DNA of 64,000 bases from Romanomermis culicivorax. Lineage: Eukaryota; Nematoda; Enoplea; Mermithida; Mermithidae. The position numbers and the translations under genes were made by a program. The notes under the pieces are model-generated. The model was not told the DNA's origin. It worked only from the letters and a program-made list of their open reading frames with translations, and searched no databases. The stretch is from the NCBI GenBank assembly GCA_963922205.1, contig CAWUHX010000171.1, positions 1 through 64,000 on the forward strand, in the 5' to 3' direction. This document shows, in pieces, positions 33,901-46,200 of the stretch (within the stretch, counting starts at the first letter, position 1; each line of letters starts with the position of its first letter).

Positions 33901-35224
33901 AGACATTGAGAAACAAGTTGAGCAGCTGGTCTTTCTGAAAAAGCTTATAATTTGACAAAAAATTTCATTTAGTGGCTATTATGGATCATATTGAAGCGCA
34001 AAAGCTCGAAATTCGAAATTTAGAGGAGGACATTTGTGTTTACAAACGACTCGAAACAATGATCAAAACGTGCTTGGAATCAAAAGCTAAGCCTGTTAAA
34101 ATATCTAGGCTCTGCAGTTCTAATTTTTGCTTTTCCAGTTTTCCACTTTTCAAAGAATATTGCGACAGTTTCAATTACTGCAGTCAGTGCCAAAATATGA
34201 TGCACATTGTGTGTTCCCTTGTTTTGACAAAAAATCAAATGGCATTATCCAATTCTGCGAAATCGGGCGATTTCATTTGTTTTGACTGCAAAGGTCAAAA
34301 TGATATAGCAGCTATTTTGGAAGTAAGACTGTTTGTGCTTTCCTTAATCATTTTAACAGGAGGCACTAAAAAACTTCAATATTTTCAAAGTCTTCAAGTG
34401 AAAATTTCCATGAGAAATCAAATGAATTACATTAATTTTTGGTTTTCTTCCAGATGTGTTCGAATAAATTAGCCGATTTCAATAATCAATTAACAACAAT
34501 GATAACGATTTATGAGGAGAATAGAATCAAATCAGATAAGCAAAATAAAAAATTGGAGAGTTTTCAGGGTACTCATGAAAAAAATCTTTTTTGTGCCTTA
34601 GAATCGTTGGGAGTTGATTTACAAGCCTACCATTCTGGTAGCTTCGTCGGCAATCATGTTTTTAAAATGCTGAAGGTCACTGATAAAATCAATGGACCCC
34701 GATTATTAACGAAATGTCTGGAGAACACCAATTACGAAAAATTATTCTACAATGGTTTAGTCCTTTTGGGCCAGATATTCGAATTGACCACAAAGACTGG
34801 ATTCCTTACTGATGATGAAATTATCGATCTAGACAAATATTGTCGTTGCCTCAAAGAAATGATGGCCAGAGACTTCCCGGACTGGACAACAACTGTAAAA
34901 TTACACATGCTTACGAACCATGTACCCGAATTTGCCAGGAGACATCAATCATGCGGCTCATTTTCAGAGCAAGGAATTGAAAGTCTACACGCTCAGATGA
35001 ATAAGATTCGTCGTCTATTTGTCATGCGTGGTGCAAATATATACATGCCTCTAATTTTTCAGCATCACCACCTGCTGGCATCCGTCAAAGATAGTGAACG
35101 CTTCTTGCCGATAAGGCGGAAAATGAAGAAACTTGTTGAAAATGAAGGGGAAAGAAAGACTGCTGACGGAAAATGTGATCAAGATAACCGGTTTAGTGAT
35201 GACGATTTCGAAGTAGAGTTCTGA
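30978..35224 (+). CDS. Eight-exon transposase-like gene, apparently intact
   Basis: Exons 30,978-31,105; 31,247-31,329; 31,471-31,563; 31,620-32,138; 32,452-32,565; 32,874-33,779; 33,973-34,322; 34,454-35,224. Every junction is in phase and the total (2,964 nt) has no stop, giving about 987 residues; the first exon and its weak GTATCC donor are least certain. Content: a basic N-terminus, a coiled coil (residues about 110-200), a core with IGGDNGGGTTK (Asp 411), ELFLVGDTMFLS (Asp 491) and an FPCLFC motif, a PHD-like Cys/His cluster (CSQC...HIVC...CFDC, about 675-715), then GSFVGNHVFK, KLHMLTNHVPEF and FSEQGIESLHAQMNK (Glu 903 or 907). The spaced Asp, Asp, Glu and the HxxxNK ending fit a DDE transposase. 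I recall similar unnamed proteins in many invertebrates but cannot name the superfamily. Domestication is an alternative. Confidence 0.7.
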
Positions 35225-37862
35225 GTGAGTTGTGTTAAAGTTTTAGTCATTTTAGTATCATTTCTGTTTTTTGTCAAGAAATCTTAAAGAATCAAAAAAA
35301 ATTAAAAAACAAAAAATGTTAAAAAAAATTAATTTGTTTGTACAGCGTTTCTTTATTCTTTGTGCCAAAGTTCGTGCTGTTAGTTTATGTCTAATCTCAT
35401 TCATATTTTGGGATTTCATTATGTGTGCAATATTTTTTGGATTGCCTCTCGATCTAATTTTGACCCAGTTAAAAGTTATTTTCGCCATATTATGTGTCAT
35501 GTACTTACATTCTTTTGTTGTATTGTATTCAGTTGGCTCTATGTCTACCATGACTAGAGCCCCACATTTACCGTATCATTGACAATATTTATAATTATCG
35601 ATGGAGCTCATTTGGCGATCTCGAATTGTTTTACACAGCATCCCTAATAACCAAGAATCGGCAAATGTGGTTGCAATCACTCTTTGGCTGTTTTGCAGAA
35701 AGCACATAGAAAAGTTCAGCCAATCAGTGTTTGTGACTTCAGTTGGCCAGATTATTCTTCAATAATAATCATTTACTTTATGGTGTGCCATTTATCGATT
35801 ATATTAATTTATTCTCATCCTGGTGGTAAGTCGAGGTAAGTTTTATATGCTTCAGCTAAGATTTATACTCAAATCTTGCACAGAGGGAAAAGTGACCTTC
35901 CAATTGGACATTAGATATTCCAAAATGTTGAATTTCATGCTATGCCATATACCCATTTTTTGCATTTACACAATTTTCCATCATTTTCATCTAAAAATCG
36001 CAAATTTTTTACATTTTTCAGAGCTGAAGAATTTTCTTCCCACCACAATCCATCTAAAGTCAACTTTAGATGCCCAATCCAGCTCCTTATTTAGTGTTGG
36101 ATGTGGGAAAAATAAAATTTTCGCAAAACAATAGATTTTATCTTTTAATCCTTTTTCATGTATCTATCTAAACTCAACTTATATATATCCAATGCAGCTA
36201 TTTATGTTAATTTGGTGTCCGGGAAAAAATTCCAAAATTTTTATTTTTTGGTGTTTGGAATAATGATCAATTTTTAGCCAAAAATCGTCAATTTTCACAG
36301 TTTTGAGTCAGAAATTCAAATTTCTACAGGAAAAAAATTGCACACTCAATTTTGGACATATCGAATTCAAATATTTATGTTGATTTAAAGTCTGAGAGAA
36401 CAGGACATTTTGTGTTTGGAATTACAATAAATTTTTAGCAAAAACATCGTTAATTTTCTCAAAACCAAAAATAATAATTTCTGTTCCTAATAGCAAATCC
36501 CTCTCACTGAAAACAGGGAGTTCGAAATTGATATTCACGTATCAGTCATTGCCAGTATAAAACAAAATACTATCCTGTAGGGATGGGACGAATACTGGAT
36601 TCACATTCAGCTAGATTCGGTCTTTTTTTCTGGATTCAGATTTGGACTCGACTACACTGATTTTCCAGATTCGGATTCAGTAGTCTCGCCCAAAATTTTA
36701 GACTGAATTCAAATCCATTCTTAATCTGAGGTATGTTGGTAAAAATGACTGGTTTCATTGAAAAATGTCAGATTAGCCAAAAAATAGTAACTCCATTCAT
36801 CCCATCCAATGTCTGGTCCCCTATATCTCACCCCCAGATAAAGATCAATTAAGAATAGCCGCGCCAAAAGCAATGGCTAAATTTTTTTTGCCAAAAAAAT
36901 AAATTTTTATAGGACAGATTTAAATTTCGTCTGAAAACTTTTGGTTATAATAAATTACATTTTCCGTCAGGCCATATGTCCAGAGATGGAGATAGGGGGA
37001 AAATATTCGAGCTATTAACTAGGCCTTCACATGGTTAAACACGCGTAAATAAACTACTTAGAAACACAAAAAGTCGATACGAGCTATAGGAATATTTAAA
37101 TAATAAATTGATGAACTATTGGTCAAATCTCTATAATCAAGAACACATCTATCGCTGATTATTGTCATGAAAAGCGTTATGATGTGTGCAAGACTACGAA
37201 GACGTCCATAAGGAAGTTCAATCAAATACAATAAATGGATTAATAATGCGAAATACGGATTAATAGCGCGAGACAAATAACCAAATTACAGACGATAAAC
37301 ATACATACTCTCAAGATGCAAAATAACAACAACAATTATAAAAGAACAGAAGGAATAAGAACAGGAACTGTTCTCACACAAAACCGTGACTTTTCAGTTT
37401 TCAGAAACATTTTTTGAGTAAAAGGACTTTGCGGATTTTATACACGATTACAAAAGATAGAAGCAGATTTGGGTCTGACTGAGTGGGGAATCTCCCCAGT
37501 GTTTTTTTTGCACGAGCTGTTTTGCACCGTGCAAAAAAGTCACAAAAAAAGTTTTGCACGCCAAAAAATTTCTTGTACGTATTTTATTTGTAATTTATTT
37601 GTAAACTCTCATGAACTTGGCCGAAATGATATGAGTAAGAAAAGTAGAAATGTCCGAAAACTACTTCCATACAGCTTTTGAATTGATTTTATGTTAAGAA
37701 AGGATTAATCGCTTCAAAAAGTTTACAGACTTGACGTATTGATCCTTATCAAAATATATGTCAGAGAACAAATGTGAATCTTCATTAAATATCAGGATAA
37801 AATATTGAAGATTACCAATTAAAACATGAGATAATACGTTTAGGATGATGAAAATAGATTAA
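35225..37862. other. No gene recognised; AT-rich spacer
   Basis: ORFs here are short, AT-rich and overlap on both strands (for example 35,258-35,582), which argues against coding. 36,855-36,890 (AGCCGCGCC...GGCTAAAT) resembles the inward flank of the transposon end motif and may be a worn copy. No TIR pairing with 30,786 is visible. Confidence 0.5.
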
Positions 37863-38345
37863 GTGATAAGTGAAGGTAGACATGCTAGAAGCTGCGCCTG
37901 AGCTAGGAAATAAATAATAAATAAATAATAATTCTACTTGAGTCAAACACTTAAAATAAGGATTCATTTTTCTGATAGCAGATCTCATTCAATAAACATA
38001 GGAAGTTCAAATTTCTTATACGTCTCATTCATTATTGTCAACCTATGATTCTACAAACATGCTCTTTGACAAAAATGTCCTGACATTCTGGAGAAATAAG
38101 AGCACTGTTTTTTCCCCCAAATCGTGCTTTTTGTGGGAAAAATTCGGAGAAGGGAAAAAATTTTGGGCTATTTCCCACTTGAGGAAGAAAATTTTGGGGA
38201 TCGGATACAGAGGAGATGCATTTTGGTACATTTTAGAAGGCCAGAATCTTGAAAATTTCCAGCGCTCCACACGGGTCAAGACTTTAATAATCATCACTAT
38301 TCCTAGCTCAGGAGCGGCTCTTAAGATGTCTACCTTCACTTATCA
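37863..38345 (+). mobile_element. MITE with 19-bp perfect inverted ends
   Basis: Left GATAAGTGAAGGTAGACAT (37,865-37,883) and right ATGTCTACCTTCACTTATC (38,326-38,344) are exact reverse complements; a further inverted match is AGCTAGG/CCTAGCT-type sequence just inside. TTAA flanks both sides (37,859-37,862 and 38,346-38,349), compatible with a TTAA duplication. No coding capacity; inner palindromic tracts match 1-215. The ends match the motif beside the transposase-like gene. Confidence 0.85.
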
Positions 38346-40367
38346 TTAAAAAGATTAAATTTTGATCTTTAATAGTTTATATCATCTTAAACACATTATT
38401 TTATGCTTTAATTGGTAATGTTCAACATTTTATCTTGATATTTAATAAAGTACCGCATTTTTTCCTTGACACATTTTTTGAGAATGTACGTCAAGTCTCT
38501 AAACTTTTTGAGGCGATTCTTTCTTTCTTAACGTAAAATCAATTCGAAAGCTTCATGGAAATAGTTAGGGGAAATTTCTACTCATCTTACTCACATCTTT
38601 TTGGTTAAGTTCATGAAAGTTTACGAATAAATTAAATACTTGTTTTTAAAATTTTTCAAATAATAAAATTGCGGAAATTACGAATTTTGAACAGAAAATT
38701 CGAATTCAATTCACGAAATAAATGTTTGGAAAATTAATTTTCCAGCATCCCAGAATGTCAATACCCAAAAAAATTTTCCAGCGCAATGCAAGGCGCTGGA
38801 AACATTAGCATCTTTTTTGGGCTTTCACTTGTCATCACAAAAGACTTGACCGTGGATTTATCATCTAATGCAAAGTCAGAGTGCTCTTGGACAGCTTTCT
38901 GGAAAATTTGTTCCACAATGCTTGTAAATTAGACTTCAAACCTCAATTTTTCATAATTTCAATGAATTAACAGCTCTAAAAACACCAGAAGGTTTGAAAA
39001 AGATCAAAAACACTTAACTTATGAGCATTTTTAAGCTAAAAAAACGACTATGGGAAAATGGAGGAAAAATTTTGACCCCTCTCCCGATTTAATGAAAAGG
39101 CCCAGGGGAAAAACGATGAATAATAGTAGTTGATATTATGTTGATTGACTCGGTGCGCTGACCGAGTGCCGAGAAAATTGTGCATTTTAAGCCGCTAAAA
39201 TGACTAAAAATCAAGGAAATTTAGCCTTATCAGTCAAAAAATTTGTACCAACAAGCAAAAACACTCAACATTTTTTGTGCTATTCTGAATTTTTTTTTGC
39301 CAAAACCCATTCTTTTGCACAAAAAACAGTTTCTACCCACCGTTTTTTTCCTCAAATGAGGTCTTTTGAGGAAAAAATTTGGAAATGAAAAAAATTTTGG
39401 GTATAAGTAGTTCTCATTGTGGAAAAAATCTTTGAGGAAAAAACGGTGTTTCTACCTCTAATAAATCCTCAAATTTTGAACTAAATAATGGCGAAGCAGC
39501 CCAAAATTTTCTTCACCAAAAGCTGTTCTTGACGGAATAAACAGCAAACAGGGGATAAAAACAATATAAACTGGAAATTAGCTATTTGACTCTTGAAAGA
39601 TAACCCTTTGAAAGTTCCTAATGAGTAAACAAAGCGGGATGGAAGAGCAGTTGGTGCTCAAATTCTGATACAATTTTCGGCTACAGTATACTCTAAAAAA
39701 GATCCGAAGGAATTAACAAGTGTGGAAATTTATCGATTTTTCGACAGGCAGTGTTGTCAAGCCCAAATGGCTCCAGTGAAAACGCCGTGAGCATTCAAAC
39801 TCATTCCTATAACCATAAATTTGTTATGTGTGATCACAAATCATAATCATATCATTCTTACGATTTCTCCCATTCCAACATATAATCTTGACAAAAGAAC
39901 ACGGGCAAAAACAATGAATAGACACGTTATGCTGTAGTAAAAACCACTGAATGTTCAGAAAAAGCTATTGTCACAAAAAAGAGATCAAGACCCGAGTTTC
40001 TGGTATGTTATAGAGCTTTTATTGCTGAGCTAGAATCTATCATTTGTTTTCAATGCAGTCAAGTTGAGCCTGAGTTATACGCACACATACAAAATTGTCA
40101 TGATCACTGTAGTTGTTTGAATGTTGAGCATAGATAATAAAAGCTGAGTTTGGCTGCATCCATTCATTGTTCATATTGTCACAATATTCAGTTTACTACA
40201 ATTTTTTTAAATGTCATTTAAAAATGTCATTTCCTTCTATATCTCTATGATGCCCCAGTCAAACTGTTGAATGTCATCATCACATTGATATTTTTTCTGA
40301 AAGATAAATATCCCGATGGTATTTCTTGTAACCAGCATATTGGTGAAATCTATTGTTAGTGTTAGTC
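38346..40367. other. No gene; AT-rich, palindromic tracts
   Basis: 39,100-39,480 holds a hairpin-rich block (CTCGGTGCGCTGACCGAG near 39,150; AAACGG/CCGTTT arms at 39,338-39,450) that looks like another eroded palindromic element. I see no ORF with coding character and no RNA gene. Confidence 0.5.
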
Positions 40368-40371
40368 TGAT

Positions 40372-41266
40372 TGTAACGTACCTGCTAAAACAGTACTGTA
40401 AATATGTAGCATACTGTATGTGATAGACATTTATTAGATATTATTTTATTTTCACATTTTATCGTCTCAAGGGTGTCTGGGATTCACACCCAAATATTCC
40501 TACAAAATTACATGAAGTACTTTATTTTGATCCGTTCACACCCCAGTAGCCCAATTAAGATGCCCCAATTAATTTGCACAAACAGCAGCTGTTCCCCAGA
40601 ACCTACACTAAACTACACATTCCACAGCTACCGTAATCCCCCGTAAAAATCGTAAACAACACCTGCACACAGTAAAATACATAGAAGCCCCGCCATACAG
40701 TAGTCTCAAGTGTAACGGTAGCGGCGGCCCCACAAAACATGTGTATACAGAGAAACCGATACAGGAAGCATGCACAAAAGCTCAAAGGTGTGGCCAAGCC
40801 CACCGTAGAAAGCAAGCGAAGCACTGAAAGCATACAGTACCAGGAAAGCATTAGAGAGGCGTAACTAAGTAAGCATAAAAAGCGTAGCAGGAAACGACGA
40901 TTGGCGGAAGAAGATGGACAGAAGCTCGACCTCCCGTGACGCCCAGGGAGTGGCCAAAAACGTCGTATAAAAGAAGAAGCAAAGCATGATTTAATTATTC
41001 TTGTAGTTATTATTTTGTGAATTTTGATCCGCGGCCGTTCGTATTTTATTTGCAAGCTACCGTCTTCGAAAGCAATTAAACCGTATCGTCTATTTTATTT
41101 GCAAGCAAACGCGCCATCCATTTGTGTCATTCGACGTTCAAGCGACTGTCAATCATTCGTGTATTTTCGTATTATCGTACCGCCCGCGCCCCGTCCCGTT
41201 ATTCCATCCCCGCCGTATCCACCGTTGGTTGAAAGTAAAGTACCTCACACAAATCTGGTCTTTACA
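40372..41266 (+). repeat. 5' LTR of the second Gypsy element
   Basis: 895 bp, TGTAACG ... TTTACA. It matches 48,724-49,618 and, more loosely, the solo LTR at 52,962-53,774. The antisense ORF of 150 codons here recurs in the other LTR with several substitutions and is not a gene. Confidence 0.96.
40966..40973 (+). promoter_or_regulatory. LTR TATA box
   Basis: TATAAAAG is conserved in all three LTRs of this family, at 40,966, 49,318 and 53,532, although sequence around it in the solo LTR has diverged. This is the likely core promoter for the genomic RNA, which would start roughly 25-35 bp downstream. Confidence 0.7.
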
Positions 41267-41287
41267 TATTTTGGTGACCGTACCGTT

Positions 41288-43249
41288 ATGTTAACCACTG
41301 GAACTCCCTGCCCCCAATTAGGTGTACTCTTATCCGGGCATTTAGAAGCATTAGATAATACAGTAGTAATCATTTCCTACAGTAAGACAGTATTCGTAGA
41401 AAGCAAGCTGGAAATCGCCCCCAACGAAACATTAAGCGATACGATACAGAAATCCCAGCGTAAACCAAGAATGACCCACCAAACGCAAGATCATTTAGGA
41501 GAAATCGTTAGAGAACAGATAATTGATTTATTTTCAGAACATTTTTGTATCCTACGCACACAATTGAATCAGAATACAGTAAACCCTACCCTAATAGACG
41601 ATCTAAGAACAGCAAACATTCTTAATAACATGGCAAATAATTTCTACGCGAAACCTACAGTATTCACGGGCGGTGTAACCCAACATTTTGGTGAATGGAA
41701 CAAAAGATTAGAACAATTCATGGCACTCCAACGCATGAAAGATACAGACGTACAGTTAAAGTTGGCATGTTTAGAAATTCATTTAGGAGGAGCTGCGTTA
41801 GCAAAATTCAAAAGTTTAGCAAATTCCGAAAACCCTCCCCACACATACGAGCAGTATAAAGTGGCATTACAGGCAATTTTCCCAAACAATCGAGATAATG
41901 AGCTACATCAACAATTTTTACGCGAAAGAAAGCAAAAGCGATCAGAAACAGTAACGGAATTCTTATTTGATCTAGAACATCTCGCAAACCTCGCCTACCC
42001 TAACTTTAACACAGACGCACGAGAAATGATCATAAAACCCCTCTTTGTAGAAGGCATGCAAAACGAAATCAGGGAAGCAATTAAGTATAGACAATTCCCG
42101 ACTCTAAAAGAAATGTCAGACGAAGCAGCTTACATTGAACAGCAAATTCTTAGAAATGAGTTAAAATCTAATGCCCTTCCATTTAAACCCCTAAAACCCG
42201 AACCCATCTTTTCCCTAACCAAAAATACAGACCAACAGGATCTTTTGCATCAGTTAGAACAACAAGTAAAAGATTTACAGTTGCAGATCAAACAAAAACC
42301 CCAAACCCCACAACAGAGTAGCTACAACAATTTCAGTAACAATACTTTCAGCTGGAATAATGCTTACAGGAACAATACCACCCCTAGGCAACCCACATGC
42401 TTCCAGTGTGAACAAATTGGACACGTAGCTGGTAATTGTAAATCAGTAGGCACCCCAAAATCATGTGAAATCTGTTTTCGTAATAATCACAGTACGCCTG
42501 ATTGTAAAAGCCGATGCATCCACTGCTCCCAAACAGGACATAGATCTGATAATTGCCTTTCGAAACCCTACTCCAATTTTCAATGTTTTCTATGCAAGCA
42601 GAGAGGTCATACAAGCAGGTACTGTCCGAATCAACAGAGTCGTAATATTCAAAATTGCATTGAGTACAGGCAACCCCAACCCCTCATGGACATTGATGAC
42701 CCCACATTTTACTCAAAATTACCCACCATAAATAACGGCCCTCAGACTACTTTAGGAACTATCATGCCCAACACCCACCGCCGTAGTGACGAATACGTCT
42801 TCGACCTGGACGTACCCGATTGGTGCGCCATGTCACCACCCCCCACGCCTGAAGCCGCAAAAACCGAAAAATCGCCGCCCACCATCCCCGTAGGCTACAA
42901 GATCCCCCGAAAGCAAGACACCACACCGCCCACCGCCCCGGAAACCCTGTTGAAAACAGGCCGCAACTTGTTATCCCTTCTCCATGGCCTGACCCCCGAA
43001 CCCTACCAATTTCGCCCCCTCCAAACACTTCTACCAACCCCCACAAGTAAGCAAGTCCAAACCCCATCCCATGACTCAACTTCTAAAGTTTTACAGACCG
43101 TTCAGATTGCAAACCGGCCACCCCCTCAGCCCAAAACCGAACAACACCAAAAGCCGCCACGCCAAACCGGCCAGAACAAAAATATACAGTACCGGCCGCC
43201 TCCACTAAAACACTATATTGGCTGTTGTATTGTATATTTTTATGCATAA
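41288..43249 (+). CDS. Gag of the second Gypsy element, four zinc knuckles
   Basis: The frame is open from inside the LTR; the first ATG after the LTR is 41,288 (653 residues), with another at 41,471 (MTHQTQDHLGEIV). A retrotransposon-gag capsid domain (about residues 130-310, with FGEWNKRLEQFMAL and EFLFDLEHLANLAYP) is followed by four CCHC knuckles: CFQCEQIGHVAGNC, CEICFRNNHSTPDC, CIHCSQTGHRSDNC and CFLCKQRGHTSRYC (42,400-42,650). One or two is usual in Gypsy elements. A proline-rich tail ends at TAA 43,249. The next frame is open from 43,087, an overlap of about 160 nt in the -1 register; no canonical slippery heptamer is obvious. Confidence 0.92.
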   Translation: MLTTGTPCPQLGVLLSGHLEALDNTVVIISYSKTVFVESKLEIAPNETLSDTIQKSQRKPRMTHQTQDHLGEIVREQIIDLFSEHFCILRTQLNQNTVNPTLIDDLRTANILNNMANNFYAKPTVFTGGVTQHFGEWNKRLEQFMALQRMKDTDVQLKLACLEIHLGGAALAKFKSLANSENPPHTYEQYKVALQAIFPNNRDNELHQQFLRERKQKRSETVTEFLFDLEHLANLAYPNFNTDAREMIIKPLFVEGMQNEIREAIKYRQFPTLKEMSDEAAYIEQQILRNELKSNALPFKPLKPEPIFSLTKNTDQQDLLHQLEQQVKDLQLQIKQKPQTPQQSSYNNFSNNTFSWNNAYRNNTTPRQPTCFQCEQIGHVAGNCKSVGTPKSCEICFRNNHSTPDCKSRCIHCSQTGHRSDNCLSKPYSNFQCFLCKQRGHTSRYCPNQQSRNIQNCIEYRQPQPLMDIDDPTFYSKLPTINNGPQTTLGTIMPNTHRRSDEYVFDLDVPDWCAMSPPPTPEAAKTEKSPPTIPVGYKIPRKQDTTPPTAPETLLKTGRNLLSLLHGLTPEPYQFRPLQTLLPTPTSKQVQTPSHDSTSKVLQTVQIANRPPPQPKTEQHQKPPRQTGQNKNIQYRPPPLKHYIGCCIVYFYA

Positions 43250-46200
43250 TAATCCCCACATTGTGTAGTGCCCAATTTCAGATGTGTGGAACTTCATTGA
43301 GTGGTCACTCAGTCAGCATACCAAAACTCGTGTCATGCATGCCCCCTTCCACAGTAGACAAACCCGTTCAGACATTCGGAAAAATCTATATCCCCTCCAC
43401 TAAGCCCCACATTACAGATGCATACAAATGCAGTGTTCGCAAATGCAAAATTTGTACTAATACAGGATTTTTTGGATCAAAAGGTATTGTATTCGACCAA
43501 ACCGAAATGCAAAATCTAACCCCACATGTTTGTAAGGCAATCGTTATACACAAAGAACACAACGGTCAAAAATTACACGAAACCCAACCAGGATTTTGGT
43601 CAACAAATAACTCCCTAAGCGTAGAATACACATGGTGTTGTACAGACCATTGTACCTCGGTCACTAACGTCATCATAGAAATAGGACAAATAGCATCTTG
43701 GAATGGAAAATCTATGACAGGTACATTAGGTGACCTAGGGTCATGCAAACCGACATCAGGTCATTGTGTCACAGCTGACGGATCCATTATCTGGAATGAA
43801 ACAGCATTCGAAAACTTATGCCCCTTCGAATACAAAAATACACATCCCATCAAACTCACGCAAACTCACATGATAATAGAAGAGCTACAAGGTGCACTCT
43901 CGGTTAAAAACACGGTCTTTTCGAACCCCAATTGCCCAGAAATCCAAGACAGCATTCTAACCGAACAAGGCATTATTGTACAACTAGACAAAAGCACACC
44001 ACATCGTATCACATTTTTAACCCCAAAAACCAATGACACCCATACTGCACTATACGATTTTGATGATTTTGAACCCATTAATGCGAAACTAAACTATCTA
44101 GCAGACAAAATACAGGAATTCGAAATTCAAAATTTCAAAAACGTATGGAGTGAATTATGCAGACAGGCACAGCGTCACCTTGATCTCGTATGGCAAATTT
44201 TGCACCTTGATGCAACCCTTGGGGCCCGTGCATTCCTACAGCGAATGGACATCATAGCAGAATTCACAGGAGAAGCTCTCACCGTCTGGCCCTGCAAGCA
44301 GGTAAATGCATCTAAAATCTTTTACAACCATAAAATCAACCAAACATGCTGCAAACTTTTGCCCATTCTGGTAGGAACCGAACTCATGTTTTCAAATCCA
44401 GGAGGCAACGATTTGACCCCTTTTTCACAAAGTGTTGACTGCCATCACATGCATGTAGTCCTTTACAAACAGAATAATACATGGGTCAGTGAAACAGGAT
44501 CCCCGCATGTCACAAATTTACCTTTAGAAATCGTCTGGAACCAAAATATCTCCCTTTTCCATTTTAATACACCCACCATTTTTCATGATCAACTTGCAAC
44601 TATTTCAACCAACTTACTCTTTTTAAAACAATACATTTACAAAACTCACACACTAGAAAACGTTGTCAAAAAACTCTTCAATTACACCGCCCAAATGTCT
44701 CTCAATTCGGATACAGTTTACAACATGATCTCAGGCACTGGCCAAGCACTCGGAAATACCCTCTCTGGCCCCGGTCAAGGCATAGAACATGTAATAACCG
44801 GTACCACCCAAAGCCTCACAGACAGATTAAACAATTTACTCAAAGGACCCCTGCAAATCATTATCAATCTAGCCGTTATTACTGTAGTTATTGCAAGCGT
44901 CTTTTACTCTTTTCTCGTTCTTCGAAAGTATTTCCCTTCTTCTAAGCCTCATGCCACAAATGAACATGGGTATGAAATACCATCCAACAATAGACATTTA
45001 CATGAATCCATTCCCCCATCATTCTGCCATGCCCTCTTAGAACTAGCTAATCATCGTGGGGCACAAACGCAGCAGAAATACGTCCTTGTCGATATTGATA
45101 ACCCCCAAACCCCTGCAATCGAACTCATTAATCAAATTCACCAATCTGCATCAAATAAGCCACCCCAAAATGTACCTGAAAAACATACCCCTCATATTCC
45201 AATCACACCTAACGGCAAATTAATCACAAAAGGCATGATTGACACTGGAGCAGTCTATTCACTCATTGATTCCCGAATCGCTCAAATCTTGCAGTTAGAC
45301 ATGAAACCCCCGCTAGTCCAAGCAAAAGCAGAAAATAATCTCCCAATTCACTTTGTAGGAACCACTTTTGTCACTGTGACAGCCCAAACAATCCAGGAAA
45401 CAATCATGGTCCATGTCCAAAAAGATTGCACAGCAGACATCCTTCTAGGCAAAAACTTTCTCAGTCGATTTTTGGAATACACTATCAACAATCAAAAATC
45501 TCAGGTCAAATTTGGCAATGTCATACTACCTTGTGACGGCCTAGAATACAGCCCACTTTCGACCCGTGGTGGAACTTATCTAGACGAGAAATTAGAATTA
45601 CCACCCCGTACAGTAACCGAATTTACTGTCCCCTTGCCCAAATTGTACTTACAGGTCAAACAGCTTGAATTCACCCCGAAACCCAAACAGAATCCCAAAG
45701 TCCATTTCGCAGCTTGTATCTCTGAAAACCAAAACAGTCGCATACGCATATCGGTCCTAAACACACAAGAAACAGCTCAAATTCTTTACCCCGGAACATG
45801 CATTGGTACAGTCTCCTGTTACATTCCAAAACAAAATGCTCCCGTTAACATGCCCCCCTCCACGCAAAACCAGCCCAACCGTTTTGATACATTCACATGG
45901 TTAAAAGAAAACGTTAATTTAACCTCCAGTGACCTGACAGAACCAGAAAAAACACAACTCCTACGCGCCCTATCGAAGTATCCTACATTATATGCTAAAT
46001 CTAAAATGGACGTAGGTAGAACCACCCTCATTTCACATACAATTGACACCAATGGCTCCCAACCCCTACGTAGACGACTTTATCGGGCTTCCCCGAAAGA
46101 AAAGCAAATCATACAAGCAGAAGTTGAGCAACTCACAGCAGCAGGTGTCATAAGCCAAAGCAACTCCCCATGGTGTACCAACACAGTTTTAGTCCCCAAA

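Noticed and set aside
40603-41055. 150-codon antisense ORF, also at 48,955-49,407
   Set aside because: It lies within the LTR in both copies and overlaps the LTR promoter; no independent sign of coding.
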